Under the pieces are notes generated by a model that was given only the letters and a program-made list of their open reading frames with translations, had not been told where the DNA came from and did not search any database. A program made the position numbers and the translations under genes. Shown piece by piece: positions 23,640 through 35,560 of a stretch of 64,000 bases of DNA (position 1 is the stretch's first letter; the number at the start of each line of letters is the position of its first letter). Source of the stretch: Lutjanus erythropterus (Eukaryota; Chordata; Actinopteri; Lutjaniformes; Lutjanidae); the NCBI GenBank assembly GCA_020091685.1, contig CM034603.1:33465696-33529695 (forward strand), in the 5' to 3' direction.

Positions 23640-24180
23640 GCTTCTCACCTTTGCAGAGACATTACCATCTGCAGCGACACACTCCAATTCACTCCCTCTT
23701 CTTCTCCTATCCTCCTTACATGCTGTTCAGGTCACTTGTCTTTCTCCCACCTTTCCTTACACCTGTCTCGTCTCTTCTCACCTCCATCCTTCACCAGCCT
23801 CCCTCTCTGAAATGACTCAATACAATACAAGCCGTCTCCCAAACGCAAACCTCTCACCTCCCCGTCTCTCTCCTTTGCTTTTTTCTCACTTTCTTTTCAC
23901 CCATCCTTTTCTCTCACTCACACTCATCTCAACTTCCGCTTTCATCTCTCGGTTCACCCACCTTCTCGTACTCTCACTCCATCCATTTTTCCCTCCACCA
24001 CCTTTTATTCCTCCCCCCAACTTCCTATCCTCCTCCTTCCTTGCTCCTTCTGCTTCCACCCTTCTTTTAGCTCTAATTAATGAATTAATTTTGCCTTCAT
24101 GCATAGTTTTGTTCATGCACCCCCTTCCTTCCTTCCTCTGCAGCTTTCTCCAGCCAAAAAGCATGACTCCCCCCCTCCTG
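23640..24180. repeat. Long pyrimidine-rich tract (540 bp)
   Basis: The plus strand is dominated by C and T (CTCCCTC, TTTCTCAC). A 225-codon ORF over it has no stop simply because the composition is C/T; its translation is Ser/Leu/Pro/Phe-rich without a domain. It is not annotated as a gene. Confidence 0.75.
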
Positions 24181-24422
24181 TCTCCTCTTGACTCAATGGT
24201 GTCCATCATAGAGTCAATGAGTCACACTTCTGTTCATCTCTGCTATGACTTTGCATGACATGACATCAAAAAACCCCATCCTCAAGTCCGCTTGACTAAT
24301 CTGCCACACAGGCTCATGTCCATCATTAGCTCACTACTAAATAATAGCAAGACGAAAGAACCAGCTGCAAGCCACAACCAGCTGTGCTATTATTATCTCC
24401 CTGCTGTGTGTATGTGTGTGTG

Positions 24423-25403
24423 CACTGTAAAAATAAACTGTTAAAATCTGTTTTAACTTTAAAAAGTTTGAGCTGCCTTAAAATTTTTACATCAACTGGC
24501 TTTGAAGAGACAAATCGGGGTAATTTTAGTCAAATAAACTCTTCAGTCACACTGAAGGTTTTAAACTGGCTTTAAGGTCAACAGGTGCAAATAAATATCA
24601 GCCTGGTCAGGACCTGCTCTGTGGAGATGCTGCCTGTTCTGCATTTGCAATTTCACTCTGCTCCTCCATGTTTTCTTGTCACTCTCTTCCTCTGTTATGA
24701 CTGATTTCCACCAGGCACGGCTGCGCCACGTTACGGCCGCGCCACGGCAGCCGGAGCGATCCTCAGCCATTCTAGACGGCGCTTGCGATTCCTCCAGCAG
24801 CCCCTCGGCTTCAAATACGCACCAAGTCTATTTTTGACGGATGCCGCGTCTATCAGCACAGAGCAGATCGAACGAGCAGGAAGTCAGAATCACAATTATA
24901 AAGACAGACAGAAAAGAATCTATTTAACCACGTAGCCTGAAGGGGCTTGCAGCCATGCGGAGGACGGATCACAACCGTGGTGCAGACGTGCCATGCTTGG
25001 TGGAATCAACTGGTTAGAGATGCATTGCTGCCACCAACTGCTGCTCTCGCTTCACATAAGAACGTGTTGAGCGGCCCTGCAGCCAAAATCTGGAGTCACG
25101 GGGTCCTGCAAGATCACGCCATAATCGTGCAAGGCCGTGCAAGAACAGCTCCCGCAGTGGGAACTGGATTTGTCAAATTTCTACCGCTGAACACAAACCA
25201 ACCCTACTCCGCTGTCCACTAGATGGCGCTCTGAGGCCCACCTCAGAATGGCTGCTGTGAAGTACATTCATCCAACTCATCACAAGACTTCAAGTTAGAA
25301 AAGCTTGTGCTTATAAGTAAATGAATACTAGACATTTTAATTTCTTATTTAAATTAAGAAAGGTTAGTTGATTCCATTAAATGAGTATAATTTTTTTACA
25401 GTG
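24423..25403. mobile_element. hAT-like element with CACTGTAAAAA ends
   Basis: The left end CACTGTAAAAATAAACTGTT pairs with the right end AATTTTTTTACAGTG. Flanking 8-mers TGTGTGTG (24415-24422) and TGTGCGTG (25404-25411) match at 7 of 8, which fits the 8-bp target duplication of hAT transposons, although the site is GT-rich. The core 24710-25230 looks like a second, GC-richer repeat inside it. There is no transposase. Confidence 0.6.
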
Positions 25404-25559
25404 TGTGCGTGTGTACACATGCACCAGTGCTTGTACCTTTGTTTAAGCCTATATTAACTTTTCCCAAATTGGCGGCTTTTGATCATTTTCGCTCCTTCCT
25501 CCCTCATTTTAAGTGTGTGTGAGTGTGTGTGTGTCTGAGTGTGTGTGTGTGTGTGAGGG

Positions 25560-25690
25560 TGTGGAGGCCTATCTCCATAATTAGGGCAGGCCAGCCACAC
25601 ATGGGTCTCCCCTGACACTTCCCCTCCAAGACCTAAATATTCATGAGACTCTAAACGCTTTCATGAGCTCTGTAATTATGGCCAGAAAAT
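25560..25690. promoter_or_regulatory. Candidate conserved noncoding element
   Basis: CTCCATAATTAGGGCAGGCC, AAATATTCATGAGACTC and GAGCTCTGTAATTATGGCC form a compact, non-repetitive, homeodomain-motif-rich block between a GT repeat and a GA-rich stretch. Suggestive only. Confidence 0.22.
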
Positions 25691-26896
25691 AGACGGAGAG
25701 AAACAAAGAGAGAAAAAGAAGGAGAGAGTGGGAGGCAGAGAAGGAAATGCCCTCACACTTTTTTTTTTAAACACAGGCTGTCCCACAGTATTAGCAGAAA
25801 TATCAACACAGTGTCGTGCAGTTCTGCCATCCAAGCCAGAGAAGCTAGAGACTATTTCTAGTCATATGATTCGCTGGCAAGGGATTTCACTGTTTTATGT
25901 CAACATATTTTTATTATTTTTGTGTATTTTCTGTTTCTGCAGCACCGTGTCAATACAAAACTTTCCTGCAGGTTTTTTTTTTTGCATTTGCTGCACTAAA
26001 AAGTTGCTTAATTTGATATAGAGAGCTCACTTCAGGCATGAAGGATGCTGTTTTATGATGTGATAATAAGAGGCTGGATATATGGAGCTGTAGTGCCACA
26101 GTGGCAATTCTCCTTGACAGCTGTGGACAGAAATCGCTGGACTCAACAGTCCAAGGAGTCGAAATCAATAATCAGTTATGGCAGCACTTGCTTTTGTGAT
26201 GACTTGGAAAAAAAAACAAAAAACAGATTTGCTCAGTTTATTCCCATTTGGCTCGAGGTATCTGCCAAGTGGAGCTGGGCGATAAACCAACAATGTACCA
26301 AGGCCGACATCAGGAGTCGATGCACAAGTGACTGATCTAATTTGGCTCATGCAGGTAGGTTGATGAAAAGCTTTTCCCCAGATGATCTAGTGAATGGGCC
26401 ACTAAAAAAACTACTTTTTATTCTAAATCTATATTCAAAACAAAACAACATGCACATGATGAGGGCTAATGGTGAAGCTCTCAAACAAACTAGTTTGTAT
26501 GACGAATCATGCACCCAAGTCTGAAGTCATTAGCATTTATATCTGTTTCGGTAGGGTGGAAAAAACACCTTCATAGAGGCTGTTAAGATGCAATGAACCA
26601 CAGAGATGAGGGTAAAGGTGTGCATATTCAGACATCGAAGGCATTTATGATGTTGCCCTCTATTATACACACGGAAAGTGATGGAAGAAATTATAGAGGA
26701 GAACTTCAGAGAGGAGTTCTGACTACATTTACAAATGCACACAACTGGCCAAAAGCTGCGCCAAGTAGGAGAGGTTGTTTCTGTGGAAAGTTTCAGAAAC
26801 TGCCGTACACAGCCGCCCCAATTACCCTGTCAGAAAGGGCGCTTCAGACGTTATTTGACAATCCGACGGCCACCTCACTTGACACACACCGAGGCC
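25691..26896. other. Intergenic, no gene seen
   Basis: Several short ORFs occur on both strands without codon bias or recognisable families. Confidence 0.45.
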
Positions 26897-26900
26897 TTAA

Positions 26901-27785
26901 AGGAAAAGTTTGACATTTTGGGGACGTTAAGCTTACTTGCTTAGCTCAATTAGCATAAAGACTGGAAAATCCTGGCTCTGTATGAAGGTAAGAGAATCTG
27001 CTTAAGTTGGGCACTGTGCAATTTTAGAAATGTTGTTTCACCTACGTTGAAGGCAGATATGAGCCCACCTGCCTCAACTGGACAGCATTTTGGCTCAACA
27101 CTGTGCTATATAATTAGACTTAATTCCTATTGTATGGGTAAATATTATGCATTAAACGCTCCAAGTCAGGTAGAAGTTTGTTTGCTAGAAATAATGCTAA
27201 CAGGGTGGAAACATGCTGCCTTGATGCATCCTGTGTGCTCAAACAGGTGGCTGGGAAGGCATGGACAGTATGACTTGCCTTATTTTTCAGAGAGAATAGG
27301 AGGTAAGTTAGCTGCGATTTACTGTCCATGTTAACTGTCCACATGATGCATCGTGTCACTATGGCACTTTCAGATGCTCTTTTCACATAGGTGCTAAAAA
27401 GGCCCTGGCGCTGGGGAACAGACTCGTGGCTCTACTTCAACTGTGCCAGAACCTGACGACAGACGACCAAAATGTCCGATACACCAGAAATTCATCACAA
27501 CGTCCAACGGCCATTCGAGAGCAGCTGATTTGTCCTCGCTGCATAGAAAATGACTCCCAACAAAGCTGAAATTTTGTCTGATTCTTCACAGTTATGCAGC
27601 TCAAAAACCTTACAGTGTGTGTCCAGCTTCACCAGTACTTGTGAACCTCAGGCTAGCAGTCTCCAAGCTAAGCTAAATGACTGTTGGCAGTAGCTTCACA
27701 TATAGACATGAGGATGGTATTGATTTTCTCATCTAACCCTCAGCGAGAATAGAAAAAAAGCTTACTTCACAAAAAGCAGGATTGT
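26901..27785. mobile_element. TTAA MITE (same family as 1-790), diverged
   Basis: It begins after TTAA (26897-26900) with AGGAAAAGTTTGACATTTTG and ATTAGCATAAAGACTGGAAA. A matching inverted right arm lies at 27630-27785 (CCAAGCTAAGCTAAATGACT, CTCATCTAACCCTCAGCGAG), with the end eroded. The middle is unrelated filler. Confidence 0.55.
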
Positions 27786-28978
27786 TCTCTTATGTTTTAC
27801 AGGTGTAGCATATTCAAAACATGATCATGTAATTCCTACTTATCAGCAGGCCTTGATTGTATCTACATTAACATTTAATTACTTAGTGTGCTATAGATAT
27901 TTTGGTCATGCTTCCCAGCCCAAAGGCTATCTTACAGAAAAAAAATGTCATTGTTTCCCACAAGCATCGCAGCACTGGGTTCATCCCATTCCTTTAAAAG
28001 CCTGAGGACAAATCTAATATCACATCTAATATTAGTGCGAATATGATGTGTGGTAACCAGGCCTCAGAGTGCCGTCTGGTCTATTTTTGGGTTTATAAGT
28101 AAATAGCTGGAGAAGCCAGCCAGGATTCCTGTTACAAAGACACTCAGAGATGAGACGTGAGAAGACTTCAAGGCTTTTTTTTTTTCTCTGGCAGGAGATT
28201 CTATTGTTTTTCCTTTTAGTAAAACAAAAAAAATGATGCAACATCCGACCATTTCTTGTTCACCAAGAGCATATCACAGCAGTTAATACACCCTGTTAGT
28301 TTTCTTTCAATCGCATGTTCTCACAATCATCTGAAGTCTTTCTCTGGAGCCAAAATGATCACATGCCTGCTTTACGTTCCAGGATGAGTCAATTGATTTT
28401 ATCCGACTGGAAAAGCCATCAGATAGTCTCATGGAAGCCATGAAATCACGGCCAGACTGCAGCACGAGGCCGCTGATTCACAGCTGATTGTCCTGACACT
28501 GACACATTATGACGCTGCACTGACACACACACACACAGAAAAGAGAAAAGAAACTTTTTAATATTGCGGAGAACACACACAAACGCGTGGTCACTGATTC
28601 ACCTCAAAATGACAAATGAGCAAGAGCCCCGCACCTCAGACGCCGCTGTCATTTATATGTAAATGAGCACACCACCACTCCCTCCATGCAGCCTCTCTTT
28701 ACTCAGAAAACCAAAAGATGGAGCAAACTTCCCATCGGATCAGACAAGATGTCAGACGAGATGATTGGGAGCGACGGGAAGTCAAACGATACGTGACAAG
28801 ACGGGACCACAGCGAGGTGAAATGAGCTGAGATGACGGGGTTTACGAGGGGCGGACGTCAGCCGCAAATCAGGTCTGTTTGTCACAACGCTAATGATTTC
28901 ATGTTTCCTGTTCCCAAAAGGCTCAAACTCCATCGCTGGATCGTGGTCGGGCTGTATTCCCTGTGAGAAGAACTTTGG
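27786..28978. other. Intergenic, no gene seen
   Basis: The stretch 28560-28690 is non-repetitive with a small palindrome CATTTA-TATG-TAAATG at 28650-28665. It may be regulatory. Nothing else stands out. Confidence 0.4.
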
Positions 28979-28982
28979 TTAA

Positions 28983-29765
28983 AGGAATAGTTTGTATTAT
29001 TTGATGTGGGGTTGTATGAGGTACTTACTGATAGTCAGTGTATTACCCACAGTAGATGGATGTCGCCACATCCCCAGTTTGAAGAAGCAGAAAGGAGTGA
29101 CAACACAGAAGTGTCCACTATATTTAGAATATTTTGTATACTTTTACTTTTCCATCAGACAGCCCTTTCTGACAGAAAACTGCCATCATACAAACCAAAT
29201 ATCGCTCTCTCCAAATCAACCAAACTCCATACGCAAAATCAGTAATTCCACCTCGCAGACCACAGGAGTTGCTGGTCTACTGCTGCCTCCATCAGTTAGT
29301 TAGTTAGTGTTATTGTCTGACTTCAGAGTTTTACAAGGATAGTTTGGATTCACCAAAGCCACACAATAACACAAACAAACCACCAAAACAAGGCAGAGGG
29401 AGACCAGCTACTCCTGTGTTCTGTGAGGTAAAATTGCTGATTTCTCCTATGGAATTTGGTTGGTTTGGAGAAAGCAATATTAGGCCTTTTCTGTCAGAAA
29501 AGGTAAGTAAGTTAAGCTGTGAAAATATCCTGAATATAGTGCACACTTAAACTTCTATATATTGATTTTTTTAGGGTGGACTTGGGGGCTAAAATACCTT
29601 TTGCTGCTGACCCTGTCCACCGCAGTACATTGCTTAGCTTCCGTGCTGGTGCTCCTCTCTGCTTCTTTAAACTGGGGGCGCGTCAACCACCATCTACTCC
29701 AGCAAATACACCGACTATTGATAAATACCTCATGCAACCCACTTCAAATAATCCAAAGCATCCCT
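28983..29765. mobile_element. T2/Kolobok-like foldback MITE, copy D
   Basis: TTAA duplications are at 28979-28982 and 29766-29769. The left end AGGAATAGTTTGTATTATTT pairs with the right end AATAATCCAAAGCATCCCT. The inner arms pair as well, with CCAAATATCGCTCTCTCCAA on the left and GGAGAAAGCAATATTAGGCC on the right. At 783 bp it is the longest well-bounded member of the family here. ORFs on both strands are by-products of the palindrome. Confidence 0.85.
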
Positions 29766-30096
29766 TTAATGACTCACTGCTGCGATCCTTCCTAAACAAA
29801 CCGACGCGTGTCACGCAGGATGACAACAACAACACGACAGGGAGCATCAACCTCGCCCTGCCGATAAAGCGATGAGCGAGCTAAAACACAAGCAGCCTCA
29901 CCAGCAAAGTTGCACGCAGCGGCTGATTTTCAGGAACATCGTGACATTTCGGATTCATCTCTGCCACTCACTGTACTGGCAGGCACCAGGAGGAAAATCT
30001 GCCCATATTACTGTAAAGTGCACTATTGCTTGAGTTATCCTGTCGTTGTAATGGCCTCTGTGAGTCACCAGTGCATCGGCGGTCACAGAACACTGC

Positions 30097-30098
<2 letters not shown>

Positions 30099-30134
<36 letters not shown>
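30099..30134. repeat. (CA)n microsatellite
   Basis: A pure CA run about 175 bp from an inverted-orientation GT run at 30308-30342. Confidence 0.95.
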
Positions 30135-30138
<4 letters not shown>

Positions 30139-30302
30139 TATACACTGCATTTAGACACTAAGCACCTGTCAAGGGCAAGAAGAACACGTCATCTTCCTGT
30201 TTGTTCCTCTCTGCAGCAGCTGATGTCATTGACTTCAGAGTGCAGTAGGGCATGAGAGTGCTGTTTTCCTTGAGTGACATCTGTGTATTTGTGTATATGC
30301 AT

Positions 30303-30307
<5 letters not shown>

Positions 30308-30342
<35 letters not shown>
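30308..30342. repeat. (GT)n microsatellite
   Basis: A pure GT run. Together with 30099-30134 it could form a CA/GT hairpin. Confidence 0.95.
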
Positions 30343-30344
<2 letters not shown>

Positions 30345-30564
30345 ATTTTTGTCAGCTCAGCAGTCTATCACTGACTTAACAAAAGGCTGCTGAATATAAA
30401 TTCATTCCCAATCCATCTGCCAGTGTAAGACACATACATTTACATGGCTGTCCAAGGACGGAGAGATAAATGACTACACCAATAATGAACTAGACAGAAA
30501 GATGGGTAGAAAGAGTGACATTCAGGCATCTGTCTGTCTGTCTATCTGTCCATCTATCGAGCTG

Positions 30565-31880
30565 AAGCAATTACCCTATCAATAGAAAATTACTCTAAAG
30601 CGACAACAATAAGTGGATTAGTCAATCAAAAGAAAGTAAATCGCAGACTATTCTGATAGTTGGCTACTCGTGGTAGCCATTTTTCAAGCAAAAATGTCAA
30701 ACGTTTGCTGCCTTTCTTTGTTATTTATGAAAATACATGAAGAGTCTTAGGGTTGGGTCTTTGACACTGTATAGACTAAACCAGAGGTTTTCACAGTGGG
30801 GGGCAGACATCCAGGAACTGAGCAACACTTCAGCAAGTAAACTAAGAAGAGGGAGACCCACAGTCTCTTTGAAAACAACTGAACTGAACAATGAATACAT
30901 CAATCGTGAAAATAATCAGCAGATTAATTGATTATGATGATAATTGTTAGTTACAGACTTAACAGCCGTGCAAGCACCTCTGTGAGGCTGCACTGAGGCA
31001 CAATGATGCATTGAGCTAAATGCTAACATCAATATGCTAACATGCTCATTATGACAACACTAACATGCTGATGTTTTGCAGGTATGATGTTATTTTCACC
31101 AGCTTAGTTTAGCATGGTGTACAAACATTTGCCAAGCGGTGTTAAACACAAAGTACAGCTGCAACTCCTGCAATGTCGTACTAATTATAGAGAAAAAAAG
31201 ATTAAATGTTCAGTCGGTACATTTCCATTTAATTAATTCCAAATACTTGTTGGCATAACCCAGAGAGTCTTTTAATCAGGGCAAAGCAAGTCGGCTGAAC
31301 AAGGAAAAAAGTTACACGCATACAAGTCAACACAAATGGAGCATATTCCCATTTCCCAACATGCTACATAGTTCTTTACAGAAAACTTAAGAAAAGTTCA
31401 TAGAAACTTATTGGACCAGTGTGAAAGAGTGACAGAGATTTATTGCAGAATATGACAGAATGGACTATAATATTCATAAGTCCGGTCAACTCAAAATAAT
31501 AAACCAAACACTGGCACTAGATATGGCCTTTCAGGGTTTGCACAAGTTTTGCAGCCATCCTAAGTTCCACTACATGCTCGGAAAGGAAGAGTGAAACAAG
31601 ATGTCTGCAATCTGCAAGCTCACCGCTTGCTGCTACTAAATCTTACGCACCGGTCCTTTAAAATGCCATATAGTCACTGATTACACCTTCACAAATGTGA
31701 GGATTTGCAGCTTTTCTTTGTCTTACACAATAGTTAACTGAATATCTTTGGTTGTTGGACTGTTGGTCAGACGAAACAAGAAATTTCAGTATGACATTTC
31801 AGCTCTGGAAAATTGTAATGGACATTTTTCACAAACGACAAAATTAATTAATCAATCATGAAAATAAGTTGCAACCATAG
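30565..31880. repeat. Cluster of old dispersed repeats
   Basis: From left to right: a TTAATCG-type fragment (30565-30955, ending AATCGTGAAAATAATCAGC); the common GAGCTAAATGCTAACATCAA / CTAACATGCTGATGTTTTGC repeat (30980-31150); a piece of the 322-684 family in the other arrangement (about 31380-31665, ending CGGTCCTTTAAAA); and another TTAATCG-type piece to 31880. No gene. Confidence 0.5.
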
Positions 31881-32489
31881 TTGGGTACATAGATTCAAAG
31901 TATTTCGAGGTGTCATTCTGCACTTTGCTCATGCTAGGCAAAATGTGACTCACACCATTATAAATACAAGGCTGTGATCTATTTGTGCCTTGATTTAGTC
32001 TAATTTGAGGCTTCACAGGTTCAGATCTTTGAGCCTGCTTCCTGTTAAAGCCTGCTTCCCGTGGTACTCTGCTGCGGTGCACAACAAGCACAGTGGGAGA
32101 GGCGGGGAAATAAAGTAATTAAAAATAATGATGGCTGATGGAAAGCAGCTCACACCGACTACAAAATGTTGTCTGACTCGTCACCAAACTGCCTCTCGGT
32201 GTGTCACAGAGCGATGCGCACGGTGACACACTGGGCACTGAGCAAAATGCAGATGAGCAATATGTCCGGGAAACTGGCAAAAAAAACCTGGCCCAAAATC
32301 TAATTTAAAATTCTGCTCTGCGACCAAGATGTTGATTAATTGATGCGCAATAATACTGAGTCAACTCTTGGGCGGCTGTTGCCTTTGTGAACTCCCTGAA
32401 AAAGTCGCCCATCATTGCATTTAAATTAGCACTCTGACATCACGGGCACCCTTCTGTACGAGGATTACTCCAACATGCTTCAGACAGAA

Positions 32490-32690
32490 GTTCCACTATC
32501 TCAGTTTGAGGATTTCTACCAGTCTGTACATAATGCCAGACAGTATCTGTTCAGTTTAAGTAGCAGTGACAGGGTGTGATAAGACACAGCCGAGTTAAAA
32601 ACCCTTATCTGGCCTACGAGCTGAATCCCATCTGCCTCTCTCCTCACACTGACTCATAATGCTGCTTATTAGTCCCTCTGGAGGGATAAA
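32490..32690. promoter_or_regulatory. Candidate regulatory element with paired GATA motifs
   Basis: TGATAAGA at 32578 and CTTATC at 32604 are oppositely oriented GATA sites 26 bp apart in non-repetitive DNA, followed by GACTCATAATGCTGCTTATT. It resembles a noncoding enhancer in composition; no alignment is available. Confidence 0.18.
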
Positions 32691-32800
32691 GGGGACAAGG
32701 GGAGATTTTTAAAAAGGGAGGGAAAGAGCAGGAAGGAAAGGCAGAAAGAAAACAGATTAAGAGGAAGAGAAAGCCGAGCAAAAGAGGAGGGAGAAATGTA
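32690..32800. repeat. GA-rich low-complexity tract
   Basis: A purine-rich plus strand (GGAGGGAAAGAGCAGGAAGG). Confidence 0.7.
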
Positions 32801-33077
32801 CTGGAAAAGGCTCAATTTAATGAGGAAAATTTAAAGTGTGCTTGATTGTGCTGACAACTGCAGGTGTAAACAGGCATATTTTAAATGCCTGTAAGTGTGG
32901 GAACCCAAATCAGCTGAAATCAGAGGATGTGTCTTCACTGAAAGCATTTAAATTTAATGATGGCTGAAACATCAACAAGCAAGTACTGAAAAGCTCCTCA
33001 GCACTGGACTGTCATGTAAACACTCAAAGATTAATGCAGTTAAAATGTCAGTTGATCTGAACCGTTGAAAGCAAGTG

Positions 33078-33988
33078 ACCCTTCACTAAGCCCCTCCTCC
33101 AAACACCAATTGTCCAATCATAGCTGAGTAACTGTAACTAGACACAGCAAGCCTTTCAAGCTTTGCTCGTCTCTCCATGTTGACGCGACATGCATGGGGC
33201 TCTAAGAGGAGCGATACTCGCTGTGTCTTGAGTTTGGACGCTGGCGTCTTTTCAAAAACATTCTACTTTTCTGTCTTTATCTGCCCTGATGTAAGCTGCA
33301 AATGTTAGCTTGTACAGCTAGCTAGCTTACTACCAGCAGTAATGTTCCCAGGGGTTACACTGGGATTTGTTATGGGGGGGTTTGAAGAGGAGGGTGTGGG
33401 CTGGTACAGAATCAAAGTGAGCCAATGGCCGCACATTTCTCCGTGGCTCGCTCTCTCAGGTTTAAGTTGGGTTAACTTAACCCTTATATCGGTCTTCTCC
33501 AATCCAATCCTTACACTTCCTTTTCCAACAGCACAGAGTGTATTTCTGTTGTCTATTGTATACACGCGTCGTATTCCACCATCCAACCAATGTTTGATGT
33601 AGCTTATATTATGCAGCCACAGACCCTTTCACAGGGTTCTTGTTTTAAAATGTGTCAGATGGAAACATTAAAGAGTCAGCTGGAGACAAACTTTTCAGCT
33701 GACTCAAGGAGTTTAAGCATTAGCTTACATTAGCTAGTTACACTTCGGAAATCTGCCAGCGAGAGTCATAATTATAGTCGATGAAATCCACGGTCATCAG
33801 TTGGAAATGAGAAGCTGCTTTTTTTTTACTTCTCTGTTGTGTCCAAGACCTTGGTTTTTAAAATTTACTGCCAGTTTGGATCTTAAATCTGCCACCGTTA
33901 TCACTGTAAACTGTTTATGTGCAGTGCGAGAATGTAAAGCTTGACAGGTATAGCAACAGTAACTAAGGGGGGTGGGGCTCAGCGAAGG
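33078..33988. mobile_element. Inverted-repeat element with CCTTCRCTRAGCCCC ends
   Basis: CCTTCACTAAGCCCCTCCTC at 33080 is the inverse of GGGGTGGGGCTCAGCGAAGG ending at 33988. The similarity continues inward: AGTAACTGTAACTAGACA is the inverse of the segment around 33945-33962. It is about 910 bp without a transposase; the target duplication is unclear. Confidence 0.6.
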
Positions 33989-34429
33989 CTTAAACTGAAA
34001 TTTCAGCTGAAGCTGAGGATATAGTTTAAAAGAAGTGTAATGGAAATAGTTGTCAGCTGATATGTGAAGAGTGGCAGCAGTTGAAATGTCAGTTAAAATA
34101 GTGCAAAATAATTTGACGTGTCCTGTTGATGTGAAGCGTCTGAAGCAGCTGAAGCATGTGCACTTTGTTGAAGGTCAAGAGGCAGGTAAGAAGAACAGAC
34201 ACAGAGAGGGCGAGGACAGAAATTCAGAAATGTGGGTCGACATGAAGTCGCCGTGAATTCCAGGGTAAGCGCCAAGGAAGGAGCAGAAGAAGAGCTGGGA
34301 GGAAGGGACGTATGGATCGAGGATGAAAGGCAACAAAAAGAGACACAGCCGGTGAGGGGAGATGCCGGTGAGCAGCCTGATCTCCCGTAGTGACCGGCTG
34401 GTCAGATGGAGCAGACAGATAAATGACCC

Positions 34430-34870
34430 CCTGTCACCATTACAATGCTCCATCCCTTACACCTCCTGCATCTCTCTCTTCGCCCAACACCCCCCCTCCC
34501 TTACCTCGACAGATCATCCATCAACCAGCAGACTCCACCCACCCACATGCACACACACTTATTTTTTTGCCCATTAGGCTACTTGTTAGTAAACCAAATG
34601 AAGCGACGCTGCACCTGGTACACATGAGGCGGGAGTGAGAGCCCACTGTTTCCACTGCTCTCTCTCTACATTTTATGTTCTCTCCCCTAATCTTCTTACA
34701 CTCCCATCCTTTTCCTCTCTCCTCATCCTCTTTCCTGCTCTCTCCGTACCTTCTCCCATCTCCACTGCTCTTCTTTTGCACTCCATCTCTGTCTGTACTC
34801 CACTTTCCTCTCATCTCCTCCCTGCTCTTACCACCTGCTCTCCATTTTCCTCACATCTTTGACACCTTAC
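34430..34870. repeat. Pyrimidine-rich tract
   Basis: A C/T-dominated plus strand (CTCTCTCCTCATCCTC-like). All overlapping ORFs are composition artefacts. Confidence 0.7.
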
Positions 34871-35139
34871 CCATCTTAGGTGAATAAATGTCAAGATGTT
34901 GCCAGAGAGAACTGATCACTCACATTACATAGAATACAGCAAGAAAATGCTTTGTTACTTTGAAAAAATGCAATCCAGTTCTACATTTACATACACAGAC
35001 AACTGCTGTGTGATAGTAACTAACTGTGGCTCTTCTTATGACTTGGATTGGCAGCTTGAAAATGGTTGATCGCCGAGTCTCATTCCCCGAATGCCACATA
35101 CTGACATCTTGAGAATGAGACTCAACAATCAGATATCTT

Positions 35140-35560
35140 GAGCACCTTTTACACTGGACAAAAAAGTCACAAACACCCACTAACGCCTGGCTTTTGTATT
35201 CTGTGGCAAAGGGTACAATCAGCATTCATTCCTGGGTCAAATGACACTGGATTGCTGCCTCTGTTAGTAACTACTGTGACTCATTTGCCCCTTGTCCACA
35301 CACTTGTTCTAGCCAAATCTGCATCAGTTTGACCTGTGCATCGGCCCAGCATGGCAGAGTCTGCACCTGCTTGAAGGTGTGCATTTCACTGCTACACACT
35401 CGTCTTGTAAAACTGTGAACAAACGTCCTATAAGTTCTTCAAAGCAGCAAAAATCAGGAAATGTTGAGTTTTCATCAGCACCTCTGTAGCTAAAAGTACA
35501 AACAGTAAAATAAAGCAAATACCTGAAAGTACAAACAGCGACATAGGAGAGAAACTAAAC
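35140..35560. repeat. Dispersed repeat, copy 2 (copy 1 at 3371-3600)
   Basis: It shares CGGCCCAGCATGGCAG, CCTGCTTGAAGG and a 54-bp segment (35502-35555) with copy 1 and is longer at its left. Family not recognised. Confidence 0.6.

Noticed and set aside
23581..24258. 225-codon plus-strand ORF
   Set aside because: Lies in a C/T-dominated tract where stops are rare. The translation is low-complexity Ser/Leu/Pro without a domain.
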